Below, piece by piece: positions 46,871 to 58,306 of a stretch of 64,000 bases of DNA. The notes under the pieces are model-generated. The model was not told where the DNA came from and made no database searches. It saw only the letters and a list, made by a program, of their open reading frames with translations. Within the stretch, counting starts at the first letter, position 1. Each line of letters begins with the position of its first letter. This DNA comes from RPQJ01 sp963754535 (lineage in GTDB: Bacteria > Pseudomonadota > Gammaproteobacteria > Steroidobacterales > Steroidobacteraceae), in assembly GCA_963754535.1 (NCBI GenBank), contig CAVWGG010000006.1, positions 261,873-325,872 on the forward strand, written 5' to 3'. Position numbers and translations under genes: made by a program.

Positions 46871-47443
46871 TCATCCAACACCAAACGCGGACACTAGTGC
46901 CCCGAGCGCACCCCGGAGCCAGAGTGTCGCAACCACGCCCACAGCGATGGCGACCGCGTAGGGAAATCGCTCTTTGCGGGCAATCGAAATGGTCGCAGCC
47001 GCGCGCCATGCGACCGAGGCCTCGCCCGGTGGCGAGGTTTCCAGTGGCGATCTCGGCTCGACCAGTCGCCACAAGACGATTGCGAAGCCCAGCACGGCTC
47101 CCGCGATAAGGGTAAGTGCGGCCGCGAGAAGTGCCCCACTGGGCCCGAGAAATGCGCCGGTCGCGCCCATCAACTTGACGTCGCCCGCACCCATGCCACG
47201 TAGCAGATAGAAGGGAATCAGCGCTGCACTCCCCACCAACGCGCCACCGGCGGAATAGACGATGCCGCTCGCTCCGCCGACCAGGGACGCCAATCCGAGA
47301 CCCAGTATCAAGCCCGCCAGGTTCAGCGCGTTCGGAATGCGGTGTTCAAGCAAATCTGCACGGACGGCCAGCGCGAGCACCACGATGACGAAGCCAGTCA
47401 TGAAGACGGACATCTCGATCGTGGTGTGAAACAAGGCCGTCAT
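46871..47443 (-). CDS. cpaA: Prepilin peptidase CpaA/TadV (A24 family)
   Basis: This 190-residue aspartic peptidase is embedded in the inner membrane. The two catalytic Asp residues lie in ADLLEHRIPNALNLAG and the GxGD motif RGMGAGDVKLMGATGAFLGP. About five membrane helices are present. It cleaves the leaders of Flp and the TadE/TadF-type pseudopilins. A longer loop between the last helices (VEPRSPLETSPPGEASVAW) is somewhat unusual. It follows flp after 87 bases. Confidence 0.93.
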   Translation of the reverse strand: MTALFHTTIEMSVFMTGFVIVVLALAVRADLLEHRIPNALNLAGLILGLGLASLVGGASGIVYSAGGALVGSAALIPFYLLRGMGAGDVKLMGATGAFLGPSGALLAAALTLIAGAVLGFAIVLWRLVEPRSPLETSPPGEASVAWRAAATISIARKERFPYAVAIAVGVVATLWLRGALGALVSAFGVG

Positions 47444-47530
47444 CTGGTGGTGCGCTCAGGATTTTCGATAGGCGTGGGGCAACGCCTGCCCGGCGCGCCC
47501 CACGTCGGCCCTTGCGGCCGAACGGCCGCG

Positions 47531-47701
47531 TCAGCTGATTGCGTCGATCAGGGCCTCTATCCGATGCTGAATGGCGGTACCCAGGTTCGTGAACGCCGCG
47601 ACAACGGCCAGACTGACCAAGCCGCCCGCAATCGCGTATTCGACCGTAGTCAGGCCTTCTTCCTCACGAATGAACGCCAACAGTTTGTCTTTGAAGCTCA
47701 T
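47531..47701 (-). CDS. flp: Flp type IVb pilin
   Basis: This short gene encodes a 56-residue pilin. The leader SFKDKLLAFIREEEG is followed by the cleavage site G|LTTVEYAIAGGLVSLAVV, with the conserved Glu-Tyr pair of Flp pilins, and a C-terminal AFTNLGTAIQHRIEALIDAIS. After processing by CpaA it polymerises into the adhesive Flp pilus. The ribosome site AGAGGAGAAAG is strong, as expected for the most abundant product. It is the first gene of the minus-strand Tad operon, which runs about 12.7 kb to 34984. Confidence 0.95.
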   Translation of the reverse strand: MSFKDKLLAFIREEEGLTTVEYAIAGGLVSLAVVAAFTNLGTAIQHRIEALIDAIS

Positions 47702-48143
47702 GACTTTCTCCTCTCTCTAGCAGCCCGCGATGCCTGGCTTGCCCAGGATCGCGCGTCTGCATTCGCTTGCTTACCAGTGCCACTCCCAAATCCACTCAAT
47801 TCCGGTTTCTTTATCGGCAACACCAATGATCCTCTTCGCGCTGCGGTGCGATAGAAGGATGTTGCAGCTGCGCACAATGGGGCCCGCAGACACAGACTGT
47901 CGGCCGCCCCGATCGGGGCCTGATTCCGCACCGGTCATTCGCGCTTTGCGAGCAAGGGAGGCGACGCAACAGGTAATTGCCGCAATGACTGCGCACTCTG
48001 CGAGGCGCGCGCGTCTCGGCACGGTCGTCCGGCGGACCACGCCAGGGCAAGATAATTGTCACGACGGAAACTACTAATTCACCTGCGTATTCGCCGGTTT
48101 AGCCTTCACGCAACAAGAACGAAGCTCATGGGAGGAGCGTCGC
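47702..48143. promoter_or_regulatory. Divergent regulatory region between flp and the receiver/AraC gene
   Basis: This 442-base stretch holds no credible gene. It separates the flp operon from the divergent regulator and so should contain both promoters. It is less GC-rich near 47780-47840 and near 48050-48120. I looked for a sigma-54 -24/-12 element and found only a mis-spaced GG/GC pair near 47785-47800, so no promoter is assigned. The GGGAGGAG ribosome site of the regulator is at 48130-48137. Confidence 0.5.
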
Positions 48144-48996
48144 GTGGGCCGCGGAACCAAGCCATTGCTGTTGTGGTTCGATTTCACCTCCAGCCCCCCG
48201 GATCACGAACTGAGAGTGGCGTCTGCGCGTCACTTCCGGCTCGCGCATTCGACGCGGCTGCAGCGAGCGCTCCCGGACGTGGCTGACCTGGCGCCGAACG
48301 CGCTGTGCTTCGAGTTCGATCACCCGGACGACCGTGGCTTGCGGGCGCTGCGAGACGTCAAGCTCGCGTACCCCCGGCTACCCGTCCTGATGCTGACCGT
48401 CGATCACTCGGAGTCGCTGGCGGTGTGGGCCTTCCGCTCCGGCGTGTGGAACTACCTCGTCAAGCCGGTGCCCGTCGAGGAATTCTCCATGAACCTGGAG
48501 GTCATGGCGCAGATCATCCGCGACTGCTCGTCGCCGCGAGTTCCGCGACGGCTCGACGCGCATTTGCCGAACGACCGTCTCGACGACGCCCGTCGACGTG
48601 CACGTCATGCGCCTGCAGCCCGCGCTGCAGTACGTCAGGCGGCACTTCCACGAGAAGCTCTCGGAAACCGAGGCCGCAAGCCGTTGCGGAATCCAACGAT
48701 TCGCATTCAGCCGGGCCTTCCACCACGCGTTCGGGATGACGTTCCGCGAATACGTCCTGCGCACGCGGATCGGCGAAGCATGCCGCCTGTTGGCCGACGG
48801 CGAGCATTCCGTGACCGACGTCGCTTTCGCGACGGGATTTGCCGACGGTTCCTATTTTGCCCGGATGTTCCGGCGCTACACGGGCGTCTTGCCGTCGCAG
48901 TACCGGGGCGGCACGCCCGGACAGCCGACCGCTGAGTCGACCGCCGAGCCGCTGCCACAGCCCCATCCAGCTACACGCGTTCCAGCACCGTCGTGA
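48144..48996 (+). pseudogene. Receiver-like/AraC-type regulator, frameshifted
   Basis: The N-terminal half (48144 to about 48560, GTG start) looks like a response-regulator receiver. It begins LLLWFDFTSS, has CFEFDHPDDRGLRALRD where the phosphoacceptor Asp would be, and has PVLMLTVDHSESLAVWAFRSGVWNYLVKPV. The C-terminal half, in another frame from about 48570, is an AraC DNA-binding domain with VRRHFHEKLSETEAASRCG, SRAFHHAFGMTFREYV and VTDVAFATGFADGSYFARMFRRYTG. One indel near 48570 joins them. Its divergent position next to flp makes it the likely regulator of the Tad operon. Its 3' end overlaps fadA convergently by 26 bases. Confidence 0.8.
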
Positions 48997-50146
48997 TGCC
49001 CTGCCCGAGGCCGATGCACATCGTTGCGATTCCCAGCGTCGCGCCTTTCTGCTCCATCACGTTGACGAGCGACGTGGTGATGCGTGCGCCGGAGCAACCC
49101 AGCGGGTGACCGAGCGCGATCGCGCCGCCATTCAAGTTCACCTTCTCGTCGAACGTGTCCATCAAGCCAAGGTCCTTGATGACCGGCAACGACTGCGCGG
49201 CAAAGGCCTCGTTGAGCTCGGCGACCTGGATGTCTTCCATCGTGAGGCCGGCGCGCTTGAGCGCCTTCTTCGTCGCCGGCACCGGGCCGTAACCCATGAT
49301 CGCCGGATCGCAGCCCGCCACGGCCATCGCGCGGACTTTCGCGCGCGGCTTGAGGCCGAGTGCCTTGGCTCGCTCGTAGCTCATTACGAGCATGGCGGAA
49401 GCGCCGTCCGAGATCGCCGATGACGAACCCGCCGTCACCGTGCCGCCCTTCGGATCGAAGGCGGGTGGCAGGGCCGCCAGCGTCTCGACGGTCGTCTCGG
49501 GACGAATGACTTCGTCGATCTCGCAGAGCACGCGCGCGCCGACGGCGTCGTGTCCCTCGATGCCGACGATTTCATTCTTGTAGCGGCCCGTCTGCGTCGC
49601 TTCCCACGCCTTGGCGTGCGAGCGCGCGGCGAACTTGTCCTGCATCTCGCGCGTGATGCCGTGCATGCGGCCGAGCATCTCGGCGGTCAGGCCCATCATG
49701 TTCGAGGCCTTTGCGTACTGCGTCGAGGCGGCCGGGTTCAGGTCGATACCGTGCATCATGTTGACGTGACCCATGTGCTCGACGCCGCCGATCACGAACA
49801 CGTCGCCCTGGCCGGTCATGATCTGGGCCGCCGCCGTGTGCAGCGCCTGCATCGACGAGCCGCAGAGGCGATTGACGGTCTGGCCTGGCACCGTGTGCGG
49901 CAGGCCGGCCAGCAGCAGCGCGTTGCGGGCGATGTTCATGCCCTGCTCGAGCGTCTGGTTCACGCAGCCCCAGATCACGTCCTCGACTTCGTTCATGTCG
50001 AGGCCGGGGTTGCGGCGGAACAGCGCCTTGATCAGCTCGGCCGAGAGCGCCTCGGCGCGGACGTTGCGGAACATGCCGCCTTTCGAGCGGCCCATCGCAG
50101 TGCGGACGCCATCGACGATGACGACATCGCGGGGATTGAGACTCAT
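48971..50146 (-). CDS. fadA: 3-ketoacyl-CoA thiolase (acetyl-CoA C-acyltransferase)
   Basis: The 391-residue thiolase has the nucleophilic Cys in QTVNRLCGSSMQALHTAA and a GGVEHMGHV segment. VAELNEAFAAQSLPVIKDLGL carries the catalytic-site Asn and His region, and the second Cys is in HPLGCSGARI. It performs the last step of beta-oxidation. The ATG at 50146 follows GGAGAG; the longer frame to 50293 overlaps fadB and is not used. It lies 34 bases downstream of fadB, the usual fadBA arrangement. Confidence 0.95.
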   Translation of the reverse strand: MSLNPRDVVIVDGVRTAMGRSKGGMFRNVRAEALSAELIKALFRRNPGLDMNEVEDVIWGCVNQTLEQGMNIARNALLLAGLPHTVPGQTVNRLCGSSMQALHTAAAQIMTGQGDVFVIGGVEHMGHVNMMHGIDLNPAASTQYAKASNMMGLTAEMLGRMHGITREMQDKFAARSHAKAWEATQTGRYKNEIVGIEGHDAVGARVLCEIDEVIRPETTVETLAALPPAFDPKGGTVTAGSSSAISDGASAMLVMSYERAKALGLKPRAKVRAMAVAGCDPAIMGYGPVPATKKALKRAGLTMEDIQVAELNEAFAAQSLPVIKDLGLMDTFDEKVNLNGGAIALGHPLGCSGARITTSLVNVMEQKGATLGIATMCIGLGQGITTVLERV

Positions 50147-50180
50147 CTTGATCTCTCCGTGTATTCCGTGGGGGCCGCGG

Positions 50181-52331
<2,151 letters not shown>

Positions 52332-52511
52332 GAGTCTCTCCCTACATCTGGTTCCGAGGAGCGGGCCGCGCCGAAAGGGACTGGCGCCGCCGAACCGGTC
52401 AAGTTTGCGGCAGCGCAATAAAATTTGTAATGGGGGGAGGTCACCGCTCCCGCAGCGCGGGAGGGGAATAGGTCAGCGCCCCCTGTTTCCGGAGCCAGTA
52501 AATTCAGTGAC

Positions 52512-53675
52512 TTAGGTCAGCTTGCGGTCGTCGAGGCCGAAGCCCCGCGAGATGATTTCCTTCATCACTTCCGAGGCGCCGGCATAAATCCGGGACACCC
52601 GGGCGTCCGTGAAGCACCGCGAGATGCGGTACTCCTCCATGTAGCCCGCGCCGCCGAAGAGCTGCAGGCATTCGTCCGCCGTGCGGAATTCGAGTTCGCT
52701 GGTCAGCAGCTTGGCCTCGGCCGCGAGGTCGGCGCTCAGCTTGCCCTGCAGGTGCTCAGTCACGAGCGTATCGACGAACACCTGCGCGGCATCGATCTGT
52801 GCGCGAAGTTCGGCGAGCTTGAAGCGTGTGTTCTGGAACGCTCCCAGCGGCTTGCCGAACATACGGCGCTCCTTGACCCAGTCGAGCGTGAGGTCCCACG
52901 CCAGCTGCGCTCCCGTCGTGTACTGCACGGAGCCGATCAGGCGTTCTTCGGCCAGGAAGTGCGTGAGGTAGTGAAAGCCCTTGGCCGGATCGCCCAGCAC
53001 GTTGGCTTTTGGCACTTTCACGTCCTTGAAGAACAGCTCGGACGTGTCCTGCGCATGGAGGCCGATCTTCTGCAGGTGGCGCCCGCGCTCGAAGCCTTCC
53101 ATGCCGCGCTCGACGATGAAGAGCCCGATGCCGTAGCGCTGGTCGGGCACCGTCCGTGCCGCGACGACCACGACGTCCGCGAGTTGGCCGTTGGAGATGT
53201 ATGTCTTCGATCCGTTCAGCAGCCAGTGGTCGCCCTTGTCCTCGGCGCGCGTCTTCATGCCGGCCACGTCGCTGCCGGCGCCCGGCTCCGTCATTGCCAC
53301 CGCCAGGATCTTCTCGCCCTTGACGAACGAAGGCAGGAAACGCGCCTTCTGTTCGTCGTTGCCAAGCTGGCCGAAGTACGGCCCGACCAGGCGCGAGTGC
53401 AGGTTGAGGTAGAAGCACGGCTCGCCGTGGCGGATGTTCTCCTCGATCAGCACCTGTTCATAGCGGAAATCGGCGACGCCCGCGCCGCCGTACTTTTCGT
53501 CGGCCCACAGCAGCAGGTAGCCCTGCTCGCCGGCCTTCAGGTAGGCCTCGCGGTCGACCATGCCCTGCTTGCGCCAACGCGCCGCATGCGGCGCGATTTC
53601 GGCCTGGAAGAAGCGCCGGGCGCCGTCGCGGAAAGTGTCGTGCTCGGATTCGAAAATGGTGCGGCGCATGGCCAT
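52512..53675 (-). CDS. Acyl-CoA dehydrogenase (long-chain type)
   Basis: The 387-residue flavoenzyme has VAMTEPGAGSDVAGMKT and NGSKTYISNGQLADVVVV for FAD and substrate binding, and QLFGGAGYMEEYRISR. The MCAD catalytic IYEGT motif is IYAGASEVMKEI, so the base is expected elsewhere, in the AEERLIGS helix, as in LCAD/IVD-type enzymes. It catalyses alpha-beta dehydrogenation of an acyl-CoA. It follows tetR and the acyl-CoA ligase and is the third gene of that operon. About 180 bases separate it from fadB, so transcription could continue. Confidence 0.92.
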   Translation of the reverse strand: MAMRRTIFESEHDTFRDGARRFFQAEIAPHAARWRKQGMVDREAYLKAGEQGYLLLWADEKYGGAGVADFRYEQVLIEENIRHGEPCFYLNLHSRLVGPYFGQLGNDEQKARFLPSFVKGEKILAVAMTEPGAGSDVAGMKTRAEDKGDHWLLNGSKTYISNGQLADVVVVAARTVPDQRYGIGLFIVERGMEGFERGRHLQKIGLHAQDTSELFFKDVKVPKANVLGDPAKGFHYLTHFLAEERLIGSVQYTTGAQLAWDLTLDWVKERRMFGKPLGAFQNTRFKLAELRAQIDAAQVFVDTLVTEHLQGKLSADLAAEAKLLTSELEFRTADECLQLFGGAGYMEEYRISRCFTDARVSRIYAGASEVMKEIISRGFGLDDRKLT

Positions 53676-53701
53676 GAGCGTCGTCTCTCGTTGGGTGGCG
53701 C

Positions 53702-54367
53702 CTACCGGGCGCGGGGCGGCCTGCCGACCATGCGCTCGACGGCCTGGATCATGTGCATAACGACGTCGGTCACCGTGTAGGCCGCACGCGGCCGGTACCA
53801 CGTTGCCGCCCAGGTGAGCATGCCGCTGATCGACACGGCCAGCATGCGCGGCTGGTCGACGGAAAAGTCGCCGCTGGCATTGCCTTCCTCGAGCAGCTTG
53901 GCAAGCCGCTGGTCGAAGGACTTGCGCAGGTCGATCAGTTGCTTCTGCTCGGCGGCCTCGAGATTCTTCTCCTCGCGGTTGTAGACGACGACGTACTTCT
54001 GGTCGCGGATCACGATGGACGTCACGCGCTCGACGATCAGCCGCAGCTTCTCGGGCGGCGAGAGGGCCATCGCCAGCACTTCTTCCTGGGCCGCGATCGA
54101 CTCGGTGATGCCGATCTCGCAGATCGCGTTCAGGATCTCGCTCTTGTTGCGGAAGTACGAATAGAGGAAGGGCTTGGTGACGTCGAGCGATTCGGCGATG
54201 GAATCGAGCGTCGTGGATTCGTAGCCCTGCGCGAAGAACAACTCGCGCGCCTCCTCGAGGATGCGGCGACGCTTGAACTCCTGCACTTCCGTGCGTAGTT
54301 CGTGCGTCCTGCCCGCCTCCGGCCCCGTCACGCGGGCCGCCCTGGGTGCTGTCCTGCCGGTGGCCAA
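53702..54367 (-). CDS. TetR family transcriptional regulator
   Basis: The 221-residue protein has a TetR helix-turn-helix (residues about 30-80): RRRILEEARELFFAQGYESTTLDSIAESLDVTKPFLYSYFRNKSEIL. The C-terminal ligand domain has LTWAATWYRPRAAYTVTDV, often seen in regulators of acyl-CoA metabolism. The start is a TTG at 54367. The ribosome site GGGAG overlaps the ligase stop codon, so the two are translationally coupled. It probably represses this island in response to an acyl-CoA. Confidence 0.88.
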   Translation of the reverse strand: MATGRTAPRAARVTGPEAGRTHELRTEVQEFKRRRILEEARELFFAQGYESTTLDSIAESLDVTKPFLYSYFRNKSEILNAICEIGITESIAAQEEVLAMALSPPEKLRLIVERVTSIVIRDQKYVVVYNREEKNLEAAEQKQLIDLRKSFDQRLAKLLEEGNASGDFSVDQPRMLAVSISGMLTWAATWYRPRAAYTVTDVVMHMIQAVERMVGRPPRAR

Positions 54368-54371
54368 CGTC

Positions 54372-56012
54372 TCAACTCCCGATCTTGTCGCGGCGGATCA
54401 CGATACCGGCCTGCTCGCGGTCCCAGGTATCCGCAGTAATCCCCTGCCGGCGCAGGTCGGCCTTCAGTACCTTGGCCGACGGCGTCTTCGGCAGTTCGGG
54501 CAGCACGCGTACGTAACGCGGGATCATGAAGTAGGCCAGCCGCCCGCGCAGGAACTCCAGCAGCTCCGCAGGATCGACGGTGTGCCCCGGTGCCGGCGCG
54601 ACGATCGCCATCACTTCGTCCTCGCCGAGCTCGCTGGGCACGGCAATGGCCGCGGCCTCGCGTACGGCCGGGAAGCGGACGATCTCCGCTTCGACCTCGA
54701 ACGAGGAAATGTTCTCGCCGCGGCGACGGATCGCGTCCTTGATGCGATCGACGAAGAAGAAGTTGCCCTCCTCGTCCATGCGGAACGCGTCGCCGGTGTG
54801 GAACCAGCCATTGCGCCACGCCCTCGCGGTGGCCTCAAAATTCTTGTAATAGCCGCTGTTCATCGCCCACGGGCGGTCGGTGCGGACGATCATCTCGCCG
54901 ATCTGGCCGACAGCCACCTCGCAATCGTTGTCGTCGACGAGCCGGACGTCGACGCCGGCCCGCACCTTGCCGCAGGTGCCGCGCACCTTCGGGTTCGGCT
55001 CGGACACGATCGGCGAGGAGATCTCGGTCATGTTGAAGATGGTGTAGACGTCGAGGCCGAAGCGCTGGTGGAATTCTTCCGCGCCGTCGCTCAACGGCAC
55101 GATGAAGCACTTGCGCACCTTGTGATCGCGATCCTGCGGCCCGGCGGGGGCCTTGAGCAGGAACGTCGCCATCACGCCGAGCAGGAACACCGCGGTCGTC
55201 TCCGTCTCGCGCACGAGCGGCCAGAACGTATCCGTCGAGAAGCGCTCGGGCAGCACGATCGAACCGCCGCGCGCGAGCATCGCGAAGCTGAGGCCCATGC
55301 CGCCGATGTGGAACATTGGCATGTTGACGAGGAAGCGGTCGGCTCCGTCGATGAAGTGCCAGGCCTCGGGACCCGGGTTCGTGTACATGTGCAGGTAGGA
55401 CGACAGCACGCCTTTCGACGGGCCCGTCGTGCCGGACGTGTAGATGATCGACTGCGTGTCCCACGGCTCGATCGGACGCGCGAGCGGCTGCAGGTCGGCC
55501 TCGGTGCCCGGCAACGTCGAGAACAAGACGGCCGGCAACGGCGCCGGAGGGATTTCGTCCGTGCCAGTCACCACCAGTCGCTCGAGCCGGGCGAGTTTCA
55601 CTTCCTTGAGTCGCGGCACGAGGTCGCCGTGCACGATCGCGAGCCTGGCATCCGAATTCTCGATGACGTGCTCGAGCACGCCGCCGCGATACGCCGTGTT
55701 GATCGGGACGTACACCGCGCCGAGGTAATTGAGCGCGTAGTACGTGAGCAGCATCTCGGGCGAGTTCGGCTGCCAGCACAGCACGTGCTCGCCCTGCCTC
55801 ACGCCCTGGCGCTGCAGGCCGACGGCGATAGCGATCACCTGCTCGCGCAGTTCACGGTAAGTCCAGCGCCGCCCGCCGTCGAAGATCACGTACGGCTGGT
55901 CGCCACGCTCGGCGGCCCAGCGGTCGATGAGGTAGCGGACGACGCAACGCTCGCGCGCAGGAACGCGCGGATCAGCGTGGCCAGTGGTTGGTGCGGCCGG
56001 CGCGCTCGGCAT
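54372..56012 (-). CDS. Acyl-CoA synthetase (AMP-forming)
   Basis: The 546-residue ANL-family ligase has the P-loop IIYTSGTTGPSKGVL (about residue 180) and FNMTEISSPI. GWFHTGDAFRMDEEGNFFFVDRIKDAIRRRGENIS holds the hinge and A8 region, and a catalytic Lys lies near PKTPSAKVLKADLR. It activates a carboxylic acid as its CoA thioester. The segment resembles crotonobetaine- or medium-chain-type ligases, but specificity cannot be told. The ATG at 56012 follows GGGGGAG. It leads a ligase–tetR–acyl-CoA dehydrogenase operon divergent from the Fe-type alcohol dehydrogenase gene. Confidence 0.93.
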   Translation of the reverse strand: MPSAPAAPTTGHADPRVPARERCVVRYLIDRWAAERGDQPYVIFDGGRRWTYRELREQVIAIAVGLQRQGVRQGEHVLCWQPNSPEMLLTYYALNYLGAVYVPINTAYRGGVLEHVIENSDARLAIVHGDLVPRLKEVKLARLERLVVTGTDEIPPAPLPAVLFSTLPGTEADLQPLARPIEPWDTQSIIYTSGTTGPSKGVLSSYLHMYTNPGPEAWHFIDGADRFLVNMPMFHIGGMGLSFAMLARGGSIVLPERFSTDTFWPLVRETETTAVFLLGVMATFLLKAPAGPQDRDHKVRKCFIVPLSDGAEEFHQRFGLDVYTIFNMTEISSPIVSEPNPKVRGTCGKVRAGVDVRLVDDNDCEVAVGQIGEMIVRTDRPWAMNSGYYKNFEATARAWRNGWFHTGDAFRMDEEGNFFFVDRIKDAIRRRGENISSFEVEAEIVRFPAVREAAAIAVPSELGEDEVMAIVAPAPGHTVDPAELLEFLRGRLAYFMIPRYVRVLPELPKTPSAKVLKADLRRQGITADTWDREQAGIVIRRDKIGS

Positions 56013-56187
56013 GATCTCCCCCTTGCAAACGAAGGCTCTTGCAGCGCAAGACGAGCTGCGTCGATTCCGGACGAACGTTACTTCGCAGTCTGCGTTGCTT
56101 CCCGTTAGTAATACTTTGTACACCATCGGTAACGTCGATACAATCGAGCGCGCAGGGGATTTTCCCGGCTTTTTCGCGGAGCCGTCC
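56013..56187. promoter_or_regulatory. Divergent promoter region with a shared operator-like motif
   Basis: The region drives the ligase operon leftward and the Fe-type alcohol dehydrogenase rightward. CCGTTAGTA at 56102-56110 reads TACTAACGG on the other strand and matches two copies, TACTAATGG and TACTAGCGG, in the second divergent promoter of the island (60444-60474). It is a candidate site for the local TetR; the assignment is by motif sharing only. Confidence 0.45.
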
Positions 56188-57357
56188 ATGTACCAGACGA
56201 TGATCGGACTCACCCCACTGGAGCGTGTCCACAGCGGCCGTCCAGTGGCCCAGGCACTGGCGGACGAAGCCGCGACGATCGGGGCCAGGCGCGTCTTCCT
56301 CGTCTGCAGCAATACGCTGAACAACAAGACGGATGAGATCGACAAGGTGCGCCGCGCGCTCGGCGCGAAGCTCGTCGGCGTGTTCGACAAGGTGCGCCCG
56401 CACGTGCCGCGCGAAGACGTTTCCGCTGCGGTCGCCGCGGCCGAACCCCTGTCGCCCGACCTGCTGGTGTCGATCGGCGGCGGCTCGTGCACCGACCTCA
56501 CCAAGATCCTGGCGGTCTGCCTCAAGCACGGCCTGCGCACGCCCGAGTCGATGGAGGCGTACCACATCGTGGTCAACGCGGATCACTCGGTCACCGCACC
56601 TGCGTTCGAAGGCCCGGACATTCCAGTGGTGATCGCGCCGACCACGCTGTCGGGCGGTGAGTTCAACGCGCTCTCCGGCGCGACGGACAAGGTCACCAAC
56701 GTCAAGCAGGGTTACGTGCACCCGAAAATGACGGCACGCGCGATCATCATGGATCCCGCGCTCACCGTGCACACGCCGGAATGGATCTGGCTGTCGACGG
56801 GCGTGCGCTCGTTCGACCACGCGTTCGAGACGCTCGGTTCGCTCAACTCCAACGACTGGTACGACGGCATGGCGATGAACGCCGTGCGCCTGCTGTCGCA
56901 GGGGCTGCCGCGCGTGAAGGCGAACCCGAACGACCTCGAAGCGCGGCAGATGTGCCAGATGGGCGCGTGGTGCTCGATGACGTCGATCGTGTGCGGGTTG
57001 CCGATGGGCATCAGCCATGCCGTCGGCCACGCGCTCGGCGGCTCGTTCGACGTGCCGCACGGTTACACGTCGTGCGTGATGGCCCCGTTCGCGCTCGAGT
57101 ACAACAGCGTCGTCAACGGCGAGCGCCAGAAGCTGATCAGCATCGCGTTCGGGCAGCCGAACCGCCCGGCGCACGAACTGGCCGACGCAGCGATCCGCGG
57201 GCTCGGCATGCCGCGCAGCCTCACGGCGGTCGGCCTGAAGGAAGCCGACCTCGCGCCGCTCGCGGGTTACACGTTCCAGGACATCTGGTGCGGCACCAAC
57301 CCGCGCCCGATCGCCAACGCCGAAGCCCTGGTGCCGCTGCTGCGCAAGGCTCTCTGA
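56188..57357 (+). CDS. Iron-containing alcohol dehydrogenase
   Basis: The 389-residue group III (Fe-ADH) dehydrogenase has the NAD region DLLVSIGGGSCTDLTKILAV. The metal ligands lie in STGVRSFDHAFETL and GISHAVGHALGGSFDVPHGYTSCVM. An Asp ligand lies upstream, around APTTLSGGEFNAL. Such enzymes oxidise alcohols or reduce aldehydes, and maleylacetate reductases share the fold. Here it could oxidise an alcohol made by the nearby P450. The ATG at 56188 is preferred to earlier in-frame codons inside the divergent promoter. The meaB gene follows one base after the stop. Confidence 0.9.
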   Translation: MYQTMIGLTPLERVHSGRPVAQALADEAATIGARRVFLVCSNTLNNKTDEIDKVRRALGAKLVGVFDKVRPHVPREDVSAAVAAAEPLSPDLLVSIGGGSCTDLTKILAVCLKHGLRTPESMEAYHIVVNADHSVTAPAFEGPDIPVVIAPTTLSGGEFNALSGATDKVTNVKQGYVHPKMTARAIIMDPALTVHTPEWIWLSTGVRSFDHAFETLGSLNSNDWYDGMAMNAVRLLSQGLPRVKANPNDLEARQMCQMGAWCSMTSIVCGLPMGISHAVGHALGGSFDVPHGYTSCVMAPFALEYNSVVNGERQKLISIAFGQPNRPAHELADAAIRGLGMPRSLTAVGLKEADLAPLAGYTFQDIWCGTNPRPIANAEALVPLLRKAL

Positions 57358-57358
57358 G

Positions 57359-58306
57359 TTGACGGTGCCCGCGGATCTGCTCGGGCGATTGTTGCGCGGT
57401 GACCGCGCCGCACTCGCCCGCGCGATCACGCTGATCGACCGGCGGCCGCTCGAGGCCGCCGCGATCGACGCGGTGCTGGCGCCGCACACGGGCCGGGCCG
57501 CCACGGTGGGACTCACCGGCCCGCCCGGCGCCGGCAAGTCCACGCTCGTCGGATCAATGCTCAAGGCGGCGGTGCGTCGCGACGAACGCGTCGCCGTGCT
57601 CGCGCTCGATCCGATGTCGGCGCTCACGCGCGGCGCGGTGCTCGGCGACCGCCTGCGCATGGAACACACCACGGCGGACGAGCGCGTCTTCGTGCGCTCG
57701 ATGACGGCTGACAACGGCGCGGGCGGTCTCGCGCTCGCCACCCCGTTCGCGATCCGTGCGCTCGACGCGGCTGGCTGGCCGTGGGTGCTGATCGAGACCG
57801 TCGGCGTCGGGCAGACGGAATTCGAAATCGTCGAAGCGGCGACCACGACGGTGGTCGTGCTGAATCCGGGCGCGGGAGACGAAGTGCAGGCGGTGAAGGC
57901 CGGCCTGCTCGAGATGGCCGACGTCTTCGTCATCAACAAGGCGGATCGCGAAGGCACGCAGGCCACGCGACTCGACCTCGAACGCACCGTGAGCCAGCTG
58001 CCGCCGACGGCCTGGCGACCGCCGATCGTCGAGACGGTCGCAGCCGAAGACCGCGGCACGGACGACGTCTGGGCAGCGATCGCGGCGCATCGCGCATGGC
58101 TGGTGCAGGCCGGTGCGATGGCGCAGCGGCAGCAGCGCCTGCTGCGGCTCGCGTTGCGCAGGCTGGTCTCGGCCCAGCTGGAAAGCCGGATCGAGGCGAC
58201 GCTGCGCTCCGCGGAGTTCACGCGGATGATCGAGGCGGTGCAGGCAGGAGATTCCGACCTCGACCGGGCCGGGGCGGCGTTGCTGGCGGGCGCGCTCAGC
58301 CGCTGA
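57359..58306 (+). CDS. meaB: MeaB/ArgK-type GTPase chaperone of B12-dependent mutase
   Basis: The 315-residue G3E GTPase has the P-loop GLTGPPGAGKSTLVGSM and the Asp-rich LALDPMSALTRGAVLGDRLRM. The G3 region VLIETVGVGQTEFEIVEAA and the specificity motif INKADREG follow. MeaB guards adenosylcobalamin loading and gates its delivery to methylmalonyl-CoA mutase-type enzymes. The start is a TTG at 57359 or the GTG at 57365. It is coupled to the Fe-type alcohol dehydrogenase gene, and its 3' end overlaps the mutase small subunit gene by 11 bases convergently, tying it to that enzyme. Confidence 0.92.
   Translation: MTVPADLLGRLLRGDRAALARAITLIDRRPLEAAAIDAVLAPHTGRAATVGLTGPPGAGKSTLVGSMLKAAVRRDERVAVLALDPMSALTRGAVLGDRLRMEHTTADERVFVRSMTADNGAGGLALATPFAIRALDAAGWPWVLIETVGVGQTEFEIVEAATTTVVVLNPGAGDEVQAVKAGLLEMADVFVINKADREGTQATRLDLERTVSQLPPTAWRPPIVETVAAEDRGTDDVWAAIAAHRAWLVQAGAMAQRQQRLLRLALRRLVSAQLESRIEATLRSAEFTRMIEAVQAGDSDLDRAGAALLAGALSR

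Noticed and set aside
47780..47805. Sigma-54-like -24/-12 element upstream of flp
   Set aside because: GG and GC are nine bases apart instead of ten and the flanking consensus is poor.
52447..52463. CTCCCGC-AGC-GCGGGAG hairpin between the acyl-CoA dehydrogenase and fadB genes
   Set aside because: It could be a terminator, but no T tract follows on the minus strand, so it is not called.
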